Shown here piece by piece: positions 1 to 9,674 of a DNA stretch of 64,000 bases; position 1 is the stretch's first letter; each line of letters opens with the position of its first letter. Source of the DNA: Anaerohalosphaeraceae bacterium (GTDB lineage: Bacteria; Planctomycetota; Phycisphaerae; Sedimentisphaerales; Anaerohalosphaeraceae); contig JBBFLK010000010.1 of NCBI GenBank assembly GCA_037479115.1, positions 44,864 through 108,863 of the forward strand, in the 5' to 3' direction. The notes below the pieces were generated by a model. The model did not search any database. It was not told where the DNA came from and was given only the letters and a program-made list of their open reading frames with translations. Made by a program: the position numbers and the translations under genes.

Positions 1-3000
1 ATCGCCGCCTCCGGTCCGCCTGTTATAGGCGACGTCTGGATGTTCTCCACCAGCGATGTCATTCCGGCCTGTCTGCCGGGTGATTTGGATGGAAACTGCG
101 TCGTGGATTTAAATGATTTGTTCCTCTTTGCTCAGCAATGGCTCCGGACAACGGACTGCCGCGGATACGACTGTGCCGACTTTGACAACAATCAAACGGT
201 CGATTTGCAGGACTTCTCCGTCGTCGCCGCCGGCTGGCAAAACAGCGGCAAACCCCTGATTGTCATCAACGAAATCCATTTCCATCCGGATTCCAACAAA
301 GAACCGGTTGAATTTATTGAACTGTATAACGCCGGGGCCCAGCCGGTCGATTTGAACGGCTGGTATTTTGAAGATGCTGTCGAATACCGTTTCACAGAGT
401 CCTTCGTGCTGGCACCGGGCTCTTTTGCGGTGATTGCGGGCAATCCGGCCGCCGTCTTTCAAAAGTTTGGAGTCTCTGCTTTCGGTCCCTGGCAGGGCAA
501 ACTCAGCAACGAAGGCGAGCGAATCGTCCTGCGAAACGCTCTGGGACAGAAAATCGATGAGGTCACCTACGGAAGAGGCTTCCCCTGGCCGGTCGCCGCC
601 TGCGGCGAAGGGGCCTCAATGGAGCTGCTCAATCCCTATCTGGACAACGATTTGGGAGGCAGCTGGCGGAGCTCCGGCTATCAGCCGAATGCGACGCGCC
701 CGGAACTGGCCTTTGGTCCGCCGACCCCGGGCCGAATCAACAGTGTTCTGACCAATAACGCCCCGCCGCAAATCCGTCAGGTTCGGCACACTCCCAAGCA
801 GCCCAAATCGACGGAGCCGATTGTTATTACAGCCAAAATCACCGACCCGGACGGCGTGGCTTCCGTCAATCTGAAAGTCCAAATCGTCCTGCCGGGACAG
901 TACATCCCCGCCTATCTGCCGATTCCCATCGCCTCCCTGCTGGCCAATCCGCATCAGATTCAGCCCCAAAATCCGGCGTTTGAAGACCCGGCCAACTGGC
1001 AGAGCTATCCGATGCGGGATGACGGAACCGGCGGAGATGCCGTCGCGGGCGATTCCATTTACACCGCGGTCCTGCCGGCCCAAATCAACAGAACTCTCGT
1101 GCGCTACCGCATCGAGGCCACCGACAATACCGGCCGCTCGGTCCGAGTTCCCTACGCCGATGACGGTTCGCTGAACTTTGCCTGTTTTGTGTACAACGGC
1201 GTACCGCCCTATGTAGCCAGCAAAGATACCGTACAGCCCTCCGGACCGGGCTATGTGTACAGCTCGGAGATTCTCACTTCCGTTCCGGTGTATCATCTGA
1301 TTACCCGGGCGGAAGACTTCTTCCAATGCCACGGCTACAACAGCGCCGACCGAATCGATCAGGGCACCACCAACTACAACAATCAGGAAGCCGGCAAGGT
1401 CTATAACTGGTCCGGCACCTTCGTGTATGACGGCGAGGTCTATGACAACATCGGCTATCGGCTGCGGGGCGGAAACGGACGCTACAACTACGGTCAGGGC
1501 GGAAAACGCTCGATGAAGTTCCGGTTCAACCGCGGCAACTACTTCCAGGCCCGCGACCTGTACGGCAACAAATTCCCCAACCGCTGGCAGCATCTGGTTA
1601 CCGCCAAAATGTTCGGCAACCGCCTCCAGGGCCGCTACGCCATCAACGAAGTGCTCGATATGATGCTCTGGAATCAGGTCGGAGTCCCGGCTCCAATGGG
1701 CTGGTGGTTCCACTTCCGCGTAATTGACGGCCCCGAGGAAGCCCCCAATACCCTCAACGGACAGTATGAAGGCGACTTTTGGGGCCTGTATCTGGCGTGG
1801 GAGGATTATGACAACGCCTTCCTCGAAAATCACGGCATGCCCAAAGGCAACCTTTACAAACTCTCGGACAAAATCTACGAAGGCTGGCGGCAGCGGCGGT
1901 ACCAGGGCCCTGATGCCGTAGATGACGCCTCTGATTATGAAAACATCCGCTGGAACCTGAACGCCGAGGCAACCGCTCAGCAGGTCCAGGCCTGGCTGGA
2001 TGTGGATATGTGGATTCGCTACCACACGGTTGTGGAGGCCGTTCGGCATTATGACATCTTCTCCGGCCCCAATTGTTTCCACTGTCTGAAAAACGCCGCC
2101 TGGTACTTCTATCCGGACTACAAACCGGAAAACCAGTACTGGGGCCGTCTGTGGATTCTGCCCTATGATGTCGACGACACCTGGGGGCCGTTCTTCAATC
2201 AGGGAGTTGACCACGGCAAAGCCGCCGTGTTCGACCAATACTACGTCACGGAAGGCCAGCCCGTCCAGCGAACGATTCAGCCCGAAAAAGCCCCGCTCCG
2301 GCAGGCCTATCGGAACTACATCCGCGAGTTTGTTGATTTGCACTGGAAGCCGGAAATCATCAACGGAATGATTGATGAGCTGGCTTATCATATCTCCCAG
2401 CTGGTGCCGGCAGACCGCGACCGGTGGCGGCTCAACCCCCTTCCGGAAGGCGCCCGGGATGACGGTCCGCTGAGCAATGTGGTGGCGGATTTGAAAAAAT
2501 TCGCCTGGCAGGGCGGAAGCTGGACCGGCGATCCGTGGTTCGGAGACCCGCCGTGGCCGGGTACCGTGGCCAATCTCGAAGCCCTCGCCGGGGCCGAAGG
2601 CGATTCTACCTCTATTCCCTATACGCCGACGATTTCCTACATCGGGACCGCCGGTTATCCGCTCAACGACCTGCGGTTCCAGACCAGTCCATTCAATGAC
2701 CCGCAGGGCAGCAATACCTTCGGAGCCATCCAGTGGCGGATTGCGGAACATCGGCTCAATTTTTCCGTCCCCGCCGCCACAACCGAACTGACGCTCGTTC
2801 CCCAGGAAAGCCAGTGGCGCTACTTCAAAGGCACTCAGGAACCTTCCAGCGTGTTCGGGGAATGGAGGCAGCTGCATTTCAATGATGAAGAGTGGCTCAT
2901 CGGGCAGACGGCCATCGGTTATGGAGACCGCGACCTTAATACCATCCTGACCGATATGAACCGCAACTACTACACCGTCTATCTGCGCAAGAAATTTGAA

Positions 3001-5061
3001 GTGCCCAACAAAAACTTAATCCAGTCGCTCAAGCTTCGCGTCCGGATTGATGACGGCTGCATCATCTGGATTAACGGGGTCGAAGTCGCGCGTCTGTACT
3101 GCACCGCCGGCGACAAATACTACAACAGCCTGACCGGAAGCACCAACCACGAGGCGGATGATGCGACGGCCTATGAAGAAGTGGTCTTGACCGGGCCCTA
3201 TCCGTATCTGCTTACCGGCGAAAACATAATCGCTGTCCACGGCCTGCAGGTGTCCACGACCAGCAGCGATTTCTCTGTGGATGTCTCCCTGATTGCCCAA
3301 ACCACCGAACCGGTGCAGCCCGGACTGGCCTCTCAATCGAACCGCTATGAAATTCAGCCGGTCTGGGTCAGCGAGGAAATCACCGACCCGGCCAATCGGA
3401 CCATCCAGATTCCTGGCGAGGTCCTTCGCACGGGCCGCACCTACCGTGTCCGATGCCGGATGAAAGACAACACAGGCCGCTGGAGCCGCTGGTCGGAGCC
3501 GATCGAATTTGTCGCCGGCCGGCCAATAGGAGCAGACCTCCTGCAGTACCTGCGAGTCAGTGAGCTGATGTATCATCCGGCCCCGGACCCGCTCGGCCGC
3601 TATGACAAAGAGGAGTTTGAATTTATTGAACTGACCAACATCAGCACTGACAAAACGCTGGATTTAAGCACCGTGTCCATCAGCAACGGAATCACCTTCT
3701 CCTTTGCCGGGGCTTCCGTCACAACCCTGGCTCCCGGTGACTATGTGCTGGTGGTTCGAAATCGAAATGCGTTTAATCTGCGTTACCCGGGTCTGAACTC
3801 CAAAATCGCCGGCCAGTATTCGGGCCGTCTGAACAACGACGGAGAGCAGATTGACATCTCCGATACCTGGAATGGGATGATTGTATCCTTTACCTACAAC
3901 GACGGCTTCGGGTGGCCGCAGGCGGCGGACGGCGCCGGACATTCTCTTGTGCCCGCCGGCTGGTGGACCATGGAAGACCAGCAGGCCGGCATCCTTGATT
4001 ACGGCGGAAACTGGCGTGCGAGCGCTTATATCGGCGGCTCCCCCGGCGCCCCCGACCCGACTCCGCCTTCCTCGCTGCTGATCAACGAGTTTATGGCCCA
4101 TACCGACTTCAGCGACCCGATGTATCCGGGCTATGACAGCAACGACTGGATAGAGCTGTATAATCCGACGGCTTCTCCGATTGCTTTTGACGGGTCCTGG
4201 TATCTGAGCGATGAGATTACCAACCTGAAAAAATGGGCCATTCCGACGCAGTCTGTTCCGGCCTACGGCTTTGTCAGTTTTGACGAGGTCACCGGCTTCC
4301 ACAATCCGCTCACCAGCGGCTTCGGTCTGGACAAAGCCGGAGAACGAATCTTCCTGTCCTATCTGCCCGGCATCGTCGGAGTGGACCGGGTCGTGGACTG
4401 CATCCGTTTCAAAGGGCAGGAAAACGGCATCTCGATGGGACGGTATCCGGACGGCGGCGCCTACTGGTTCCGGATGACCGGCACACGGGGGCTCCCGAAC
4501 TCCTATCCGCTGGCGGACCTTGTTATCTCAGAGCTGATGTACAATCCGCCGAATGCTATCGGCGCGGAAGAATACATCGAACTGTTTAACCCCACCAGCC
4601 GAACGATCGTTCTGACCAGCCCTGACGGCTCCGGCAACTGGAGGCTGGACAATGCCGTGTCGTTTACATTCCCATCCGGACTGTCGATGGCACCCGGGGC
4701 CAGAATCGTCATCGTTCCCTTTGACCCGGTCTTCGAACCCGGCCGTCTGGATGCCTTCAATGCCTATTACGGCTCTTCGCTGGCGGCCGGATTCAACGTT
4801 TTCGGCCCCTGGAGCGGCAATCTGTCCAATGGAGGCGAACGGCTGGCCCTCGAAAAACCGCAGGCGTCCGATATTCCGGGGGATCCGTCGGCGATTTCCT
4901 GGATTGTCATCGACCAGGTGTACTACAGCGATTATCATCCGTGGCCGGCTGAAGCGGACGGACAGGGTGCTTCTCTGACTCGGCTCTATCCGTTTAATCC
5001 GGCCCGTTCCGGAGATGACCCGACAAACTGGACGGCTGCTGCTCCGACTCCCGGCTTCTAA
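1..5061 (+). CDS. CotH-like kinase / lamin-tail-domain surface protein, 5' truncated by window edge
   Basis: The reading frame is open from the first base, with no stop upstream of the first Met (base 40), so the true start probably lies outside the window. Numbering from that Met, residues about 13-70 form a dockerin-like pair of EF-hand loops (GDLDGNCVVDLNDL, then ADFDNNQTVDLQDF). A lamin-tail domain follows at about 75-235 (INEIHFHP, EFIELYNAG). A CotH-type atypical kinase domain spans about 395-800, with NEVLDMMLWNQ, GLYLAWEDYDNAFLE and the acidic ILPYDVDDTWG motif expected to bind metal/ATP. At least three more lamin-tail domains follow (RVSELMYHP, LINEFMAHT, VISELMYNPP). CotH proteins are secreted or coat protein kinases in spore formers; the role here is inferred as modification or display of envelope proteins. 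The gene converges on the CotH gene at 5067-9647 and shares its C-terminal layout. Confidence 0.8.
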   Translation: MAASGPPVIGDVWMFSTSDVIPACLPGDLDGNCVVDLNDLFLFAQQWLRTTDCRGYDCADFDNNQTVDLQDFSVVAAGWQNSGKPLIVINEIHFHPDSNKEPVEFIELYNAGAQPVDLNGWYFEDAVEYRFTESFVLAPGSFAVIAGNPAAVFQKFGVSAFGPWQGKLSNEGERIVLRNALGQKIDEVTYGRGFPWPVAACGEGASMELLNPYLDNDLGGSWRSSGYQPNATRPELAFGPPTPGRINSVLTNNAPPQIRQVRHTPKQPKSTEPIVITAKITDPDGVASVNLKVQIVLPGQYIPAYLPIPIASLLANPHQIQPQNPAFEDPANWQSYPMRDDGTGGDAVAGDSIYTAVLPAQINRTLVRYRIEATDNTGRSVRVPYADDGSLNFACFVYNGVPPYVASKDTVQPSGPGYVYSSEILTSVPVYHLITRAEDFFQCHGYNSADRIDQGTTNYNNQEAGKVYNWSGTFVYDGEVYDNIGYRLRGGNGRYNYGQGGKRSMKFRFNRGNYFQARDLYGNKFPNRWQHLVTAKMFGNRLQGRYAINEVLDMMLWNQVGVPAPMGWWFHFRVIDGPEEAPNTLNGQYEGDFWGLYLAWEDYDNAFLENHGMPKGNLYKLSDKIYEGWRQRRYQGPDAVDDASDYENIRWNLNAEATAQQVQAWLDVDMWIRYHTVVEAVRHYDIFSGPNCFHCLKNAAWYFYPDYKPENQYWGRLWILPYDVDDTWGPFFNQGVDHGKAAVFDQYYVTEGQPVQRTIQPEKAPLRQAYRNYIREFVDLHWKPEIINGMIDELAYHISQLVPADRDRWRLNPLPEGARDDGPLSNVVADLKKFAWQGGSWTGDPWFGDPPWPGTVANLEALAGAEGDSTSIPYTPTISYIGTAGYPLNDLRFQTSPFNDPQGSNTFGAIQWRIAEHRLNFSVPAATTELTLVPQESQWRYFKGTQEPSSVFGEWRQLHFNDEEWLIGQTAIGYGDRDLNTILTDMNRNYYTVYLRKKFEVPNKNLIQSLKLRVRIDDGCIIWINGVEVARLYCTAGDKYYNSLTGSTNHEADDATAYEEVVLTGPYPYLLTGENIIAVHGLQVSTTSSDFSVDVSLIAQTTEPVQPGLASQSNRYEIQPVWVSEEITDPANRTIQIPGEVLRTGRTYRVRCRMKDNTGRWSRWSEPIEFVAGRPIGADLLQYLRVSELMYHPAPDPLGRYDKEEFEFIELTNISTDKTLDLSTVSISNGITFSFAGASVTTLAPGDYVLVVRNRNAFNLRYPGLNSKIAGQYSGRLNNDGEQIDISDTWNGMIVSFTYNDGFGWPQAADGAGHSLVPAGWWTMEDQQAGILDYGGNWRASAYIGGSPGAPDPTPPSSLLINEFMAHTDFSDPMYPGYDSNDWIELYNPTASPIAFDGSWYLSDEITNLKKWAIPTQSVPAYGFVSFDEVTGFHNPLTSGFGLDKAGERIFLSYLPGIVGVDRVVDCIRFKGQENGISMGRYPDGGAYWFRMTGTRGLPNSYPLADLVISELMYNPPNAIGAEEYIELFNPTSRTIVLTSPDGSGNWRLDNAVSFTFPSGLSMAPGARIVIVPFDPVFEPGRLDAFNAYYGSSLAAGFNVFGPWSGNLSNGGERLALEKPQASDIPGDPSAISWIVIDQVYYSDYHPWPAEADGQGASLTRLYPFNPARSGDDPTNWTAAAPTPGF

Positions 5062-5066
5062 AGCGC

Positions 5067-8000
5067 TTAATTGCCTGGAGCGGGCAGTCCGGCCCGCCAG
5101 TTGATAACGTCATCCCCGTACTGGGCGGGAACAATCCGTTGCAGGGAATGACCGCCGCCGTCCGCACTGGTCGGCCAAGGCGGCGCATCATCGTAGGAAA
5201 TCTGTTCCACACAGATCCAGAAACGTTCCCTGCCGTATTCCTGATCTCCAGGCCGAACCAGCCGAATCGTCTCTCCGCCGTTATCGAGTTTTGTCCCGCC
5301 GGCAAACGGCCCTAAAACCTGCACGCCCGAAGGCATCGTACCGTAATACGCCGTAAAAGCCGTCGGATTTTCCGCCACAATCAGAATCCCGCCGGCGGGA
5401 ATTGTCGTACCCGCCGGAAACACAAAATCAATTCCCCGGTCAAACCTCCACGGAACCGACTCGGTGATGAAATTGCCCGGAGCAATTTCGGTCGAAACCT
5501 CGTCCTGCAGCACAACCGGCTGAGAACTGATATTGCGCAGTTCCAGAAACTCTCCCCCTGTATTGGCGGCGGACGGATGATACTGAATCTCCGAAATCAC
5601 CACAGGCCCCACCAGCGGATAGGCATTGGCCGCTCCCGGCGTCGGACTGCTCATCGCCGTAAAAGCCGTGCCCCCGTCCAGCGTGCTTTTCTGATAGCGT
5701 CCGAAGGTAACCCCTGTGGCGGAGGCTCCGAAACTCTGTGCCGCCTCATAGCCCCCGATTTCCCCGTTCAGACCGCTTCGCAGATAAACGGTTTCGCCGC
5801 CTTCGCTGAGGGCAAACGGCTGATTCACACCCGGGGCAGACGGATTCCCAAAATGCAAATCCTCATAAAACACCAAATAGCCGCCGGCGGGCACCGTTGT
5901 TCCTGCAGGAATCTCATACTTTTTGATACGACTTTCATCTCCTGTGCTGTCGCTGAGGAACCAGCCGCCGATGGCAATCGGCTGAGACGTCGTGTTGTAC
6001 AATTCAATCCAGTCCGGCTGTCCGCCGTGAGAATGGGCCAGCAGTTCATTGATTACAATCGCCCCCGGGTCCGGCACCATCCCCGAATCGTCCGTTCCCG
6101 GTGAACCGCCGGCCAAGGCACTGGCCCGCCACCCGTCCTTTCGGCTCCACGCCCCCAAATCCGTCTGAGCGGGGTTGCGGACCGTCAACGAAAAACCCTG
6201 TCCGTCCGTAATCGGATACCAGCTGTCCTTGTAGGCAAACTCCTGAATGACCGCCCCCAGGGCATCCTCCAGACGAATCGTCTCTCCGGCATTGTCCAGC
6301 CGGCCCGTATATTCTCCGGCAATCCGACCGCTGAAGGAAGGATACCGCTGGAGAAAAGCCGCCCGATTGACAACGACGACAATCCGCTCACCGGCGGCCA
6401 GAGTCTGGGGCCCAAAGGCAAAATCTATTCCCTTGGTAAATCGAACCAGATTTAGATTGATGGTCTCCGGACCGATATTGACCAGTTCGATGAATTCGTG
6501 ATTTGGGTCCGGCGGATTGTACATCAGTTCCGAAACCCGCAGATTCTGTTTGACCGGCCCGACCGCGTAAACCGCTTCATTGAGCACGCTCCACTGGCCG
6601 GTGCTGCTTCGAATCCTCGCCTTGACGGGAACGCTGGCCGTCAGCTGGATCGGACCGGTATAGGCCGCCGCCGTCGGGGCAATGCCCGCCGGAATGGTTG
6701 TATAAACGGAAGGCGCTTCCAACTCCGCCGAAATCAGAAAATCGGAACTGGTGAGATTTACGTTCAGACCGTGAATGGCCAGAATGTTCGTCCCGGCCCG
6801 CAGTGCGCTTCTATACGAGGAAATATCAAAAGAATCCCACGCAGAGGAGGCCTCTCGATTGGCGGTAGCCGCCGAGTTCCAGCTCAGGGAAGCAGGGGCG
6901 TTTACCCGCCTGACTTCGATTCCGTTCAAAAAAGCCACAAAACCGTCGTCATAGCGAACCCGCAGCGTCAGTGTGGTATAATGCGGCAAAGCGGCGCCGT
7001 CCACAGTGAACGGAATCCGGATATAACAGGTTGTATTCTTGTTGTACATCGCCGCTCCGACATCAATTCCAATCATGCTCTCATAGCCGGTCTGCCGTTC
7101 GTAGCCGACCCCGCCCGTGCCGCCGGTCCAGCCGGCATCATTGAAAGGTTCGCTGCTGCCCCGCCAGGCCGTCCCGATATCCCCTGTGGGGACCAGCACT
7201 TTCTTCGGGGCGCTGTCGGGCACAACAAACCCCTGCGCAACCAGCTGGGTGGATGAAGGCAGACGCGGGTCTGTGCCGTCCAGCGTATAGTAAAGCGTCC
7301 CCGAAGGGGTGGATTGCGTCATTGTCAGAATCGAGCCGGAGCTGACATATCCGCCGTGCTGGTACACCCCATTGATATAAAAAATCGGATAACCGAACGA
7401 TGTGCTGAATAAATTATTGTTGGCAAAGGCCGCCAGGATATACGGTTCACGCTTGGGAATAAAAATATCCGGCACGTAGCGGACCGGAAACGCCGTCGTT
7501 TCCGGCAGCACAGCAGATACCTCACCGAAGACCTCCCACCACTTCGACAGAAGATTGGCCTGAGTCAGAACCCCTCCGTTGCGAAAATGCCGGTGCACCC
7601 GGTCGGCAAACATCTGCCGAAACTCCGGATTGTTCCGCAGGGCCCGGTACAGCTGAGAAATCGGACACCAGGACAGGTTGTTCAGCCCTGTCGGAGATGT
7701 CCAGCTGGGAAAATGCTCAAAAGAATTTTTCTGCAGATTTTCCCCGTTGTTTCCGAATATCCACGTTTCCGCCAGTCCTTCCGCATCCCAAATGCTGAAT
7801 GCAAATTTCCCATCCGGAGTCCTTCGCCGATGCACATCCCAGTTGTTGCCGGGCCAGTCAAAATTGCCGATGTAATTCTGAAGAATCAGCATATCGATAA
7901 AGGACGGAAGGTCCAGCCGGCTTGCCACATACTCATAATCAGCCATATTGCTCAGATTGCGGTTGTTGGCATACCAAAGCAGACTGCTCCAGGCCGCATC

Positions 8001-9647
8001 GTCCCCGTCCCGCACGCCGGACTGTGTAATGACGTCAAAGTCGTCTTTGGTGTTGTACCATTCCTGATAAAACTCCTTGTCACCGCGGGCGGTTGGATTG
8101 TAATAGCCGCGATAGACGCCATTGATGTACAGATTGGCAAAGAAGCCGGTCACCTGCGCATGCCCCATGTCCCGAAACAGCCGACGGGCCCATTCATCCT
8201 TGACAAACGGCGTGCAGGCGTCGTTATGACCCGCGCGCAAAACAATGCTCTCAAACGAATCCACATTCAGAAACGGAAACAGCGGATACTCCAGCCGCCC
8301 TGTTCCGTACACATTTCGAAACCAGAGATTGAAACTGAACTTGTTGGTGTTCCAGCCAGGCCACCAGTTTACCCAGCAGGTAATCCAGTCCTCCCCGCGC
8401 GTATAGCGGGGCCGCGTAAAATCGCTGCCGTGAACCCGAATCCCGCAATCCTGCTGAAAAGCCGCTCCCGTATTCCGATTCAGATATTCAAACGAGACGG
8501 GCCGCTCATAGCTTCGTCCGCGCTGCAGCGGATTGTTATAGCTGCCCGGGCCGCTGGACTGCCAGACGCCGTCGCTGTATGTGCCGCCGACAATCGCCAT
8601 CACCCCATCCGGCTCGTACAGAGATTTCTGCGGGTCTCCGACAATGGAGATAACCGGCATCGACCGTATCGCTGCAGAAGCCCCGAAAAGGTACGTGTGC
8701 GTGCCGACAGGACTCGGCTTCCAGCCGGTCTTGACCGCCGCCGCACGAATACAGCGCGTGGAAGAGACCGAAATCGGTCCCGTGTACCGCACGGCTGACG
8801 CCGTTGGGGCCTCATTTTCAATCGGAGTGCTGCTGTTGGTTGTATAATAAATCGTCACCCCAGGCGTATCACAGCTTAAAATCAGGCTGAACGGTGCATC
8901 ATAAAACCCCCGCTTGTGGCTGAACTCCACATCGCCGACAAGACCGCTGTATGCGCTGCTGTTGGCCGCTCCGGGGGTGGGCACAGCAAAAAACCGCTGG
9001 TCAGAACCTCCATCCGGCCAGCGTCCGTACGAAAGATTGGTTGTCTGGGTTCCGAAAACGACGGTATCAATCGGCTTGACCCCGTCCGTATCAAACAATC
9101 CGATTTGCTCGCCTGCCGCACTCAGACTGAATGAGGCGTGCAGTCCGGGACTGTCCTGAACGTGCCCATCCGCCCAGACCACCAAAAACCCCTTTGGAGG
9201 AATCGTCGTTTCCGACGGCCGACCGAAGGGAAACCGCCAGGCGGTCGGATTGTTCAGATTGTCGGTCAGATACATCCCGGCCAAATCAATCGGCACATCG
9301 CCGGCATTGTAAATCTCAATCCAGTCATCAAAATGTCCCTGCGGATCGCTGATGCCGCTGGCGCTGTTGCTGGATGCCATAAATTCATTAATCAGCAGCG
9401 GCGGATGATACAAATCGGTCAGCCAGTTCATCGCAAACTGCTGGAAATCCGACAGGGTCACGCCGGAAAGACTGTCCAAATCCGCACAAAACAGACCGGA
9501 ACAGGACACGTCGGTCAGCCACTGTTCTCCAAAAATAACCAGGTCGGTCAGGTCCACCCGCCAATCCTGATTTAAATCGCCGACCGGATAGGAACCGCCT
9601 GCGGCCGCCGCCAAAGAGACAGCCGCCCACAGCAGAAATCGTTTCAT
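5067..9647 (-). CDS. Secreted CotH-like kinase with dockerin-like, chitobiase-C-like and lamin-tail domains (1526 aa)
   Basis: The protein begins with a Sec signal peptide (MKRFLLWAAVSLAAAAGG) and a dockerin-like module at about 23-76 (GDLNQDWRVDLTDL, ADLDSLSGVTLSDF). A lamin-tail domain at about 84-210 has LINEFMASS and DDWIEIYNAG. A chitobiase C-terminal-like beta-sandwich covers about 240-320 (GVTIYYTTNSSTP). The CotH kinase region is about 330-720, with NFDWPGNNWDVHR followed by FSIWDAEG, the expected catalytic Asn/Asp cluster. A second YYTLDGTDP beta-sandwich and three more lamin-tail domains follow (RVSELMYNPP, VINELLAHS, VISEIQYHP). It is the last gene of the operon after VTC, DUF4956, HlyD and TolC genes, 27 bp behind TolC, so it is the obvious candidate cargo or effector of that export apparatus. 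Kinase activity is inferred from family, not shown. Confidence 0.85.
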   Translation of the reverse strand: MKRFLLWAAVSLAAAAGGSYPVGDLNQDWRVDLTDLVIFGEQWLTDVSCSGLFCADLDSLSGVTLSDFQQFAMNWLTDLYHPPLLINEFMASSNSASGISDPQGHFDDWIEIYNAGDVPIDLAGMYLTDNLNNPTAWRFPFGRPSETTIPPKGFLVVWADGHVQDSPGLHASFSLSAAGEQIGLFDTDGVKPIDTVVFGTQTTNLSYGRWPDGGSDQRFFAVPTPGAANSSAYSGLVGDVEFSHKRGFYDAPFSLILSCDTPGVTIYYTTNSSTPIENEAPTASAVRYTGPISVSSTRCIRAAAVKTGWKPSPVGTHTYLFGASAAIRSMPVISIVGDPQKSLYEPDGVMAIVGGTYSDGVWQSSGPGSYNNPLQRGRSYERPVSFEYLNRNTGAAFQQDCGIRVHGSDFTRPRYTRGEDWITCWVNWWPGWNTNKFSFNLWFRNVYGTGRLEYPLFPFLNVDSFESIVLRAGHNDACTPFVKDEWARRLFRDMGHAQVTGFFANLYINGVYRGYYNPTARGDKEFYQEWYNTKDDFDVITQSGVRDGDDAAWSSLLWYANNRNLSNMADYEYVASRLDLPSFIDMLILQNYIGNFDWPGNNWDVHRRRTPDGKFAFSIWDAEGLAETWIFGNNGENLQKNSFEHFPSWTSPTGLNNLSWCPISQLYRALRNNPEFRQMFADRVHRHFRNGGVLTQANLLSKWWEVFGEVSAVLPETTAFPVRYVPDIFIPKREPYILAAFANNNLFSTSFGYPIFYINGVYQHGGYVSSGSILTMTQSTPSGTLYYTLDGTDPRLPSSTQLVAQGFVVPDSAPKKVLVPTGDIGTAWRGSSEPFNDAGWTGGTGGVGYERQTGYESMIGIDVGAAMYNKNTTCYIRIPFTVDGAALPHYTTLTLRVRYDDGFVAFLNGIEVRRVNAPASLSWNSAATANREASSAWDSFDISSYRSALRAGTNILAIHGLNVNLTSSDFLISAELEAPSVYTTIPAGIAPTAAAYTGPIQLTASVPVKARIRSSTGQWSVLNEAVYAVGPVKQNLRVSELMYNPPDPNHEFIELVNIGPETINLNLVRFTKGIDFAFGPQTLAAGERIVVVVNRAAFLQRYPSFSGRIAGEYTGRLDNAGETIRLEDALGAVIQEFAYKDSWYPITDGQGFSLTVRNPAQTDLGAWSRKDGWRASALAGGSPGTDDSGMVPDPGAIVINELLAHSHGGQPDWIELYNTTSQPIAIGGWFLSDSTGDESRIKKYEIPAGTTVPAGGYLVFYEDLHFGNPSAPGVNQPFALSEGGETVYLRSGLNGEIGGYEAAQSFGASATGVTFGRYQKSTLDGGTAFTAMSSPTPGAANAYPLVGPVVISEIQYHPSAANTGGEFLELRNISSQPVVLQDEVSTEIAPGNFITESVPWRFDRGIDFVFPAGTTIPAGGILIVAENPTAFTAYYGTMPSGVQVLGPFAGGTKLDNGGETIRLVRPGDQEYGRERFWICVEQISYDDAPPWPTSADGGGHSLQRIVPAQYGDDVINWRAGLPAPGN

Positions 9648-9674
9648 GGTTTCCCGCCTTCCTCTCCTTCTGTC

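Noticed and set aside
616..2877. Long antisense frame (753 codons) opposite the first CotH gene
   Set aside because: The plus-strand frame has coherent domains. The antisense product is low-complexity Val/Gly/Ile-rich with no motif, a by-product of GC-biased codons.
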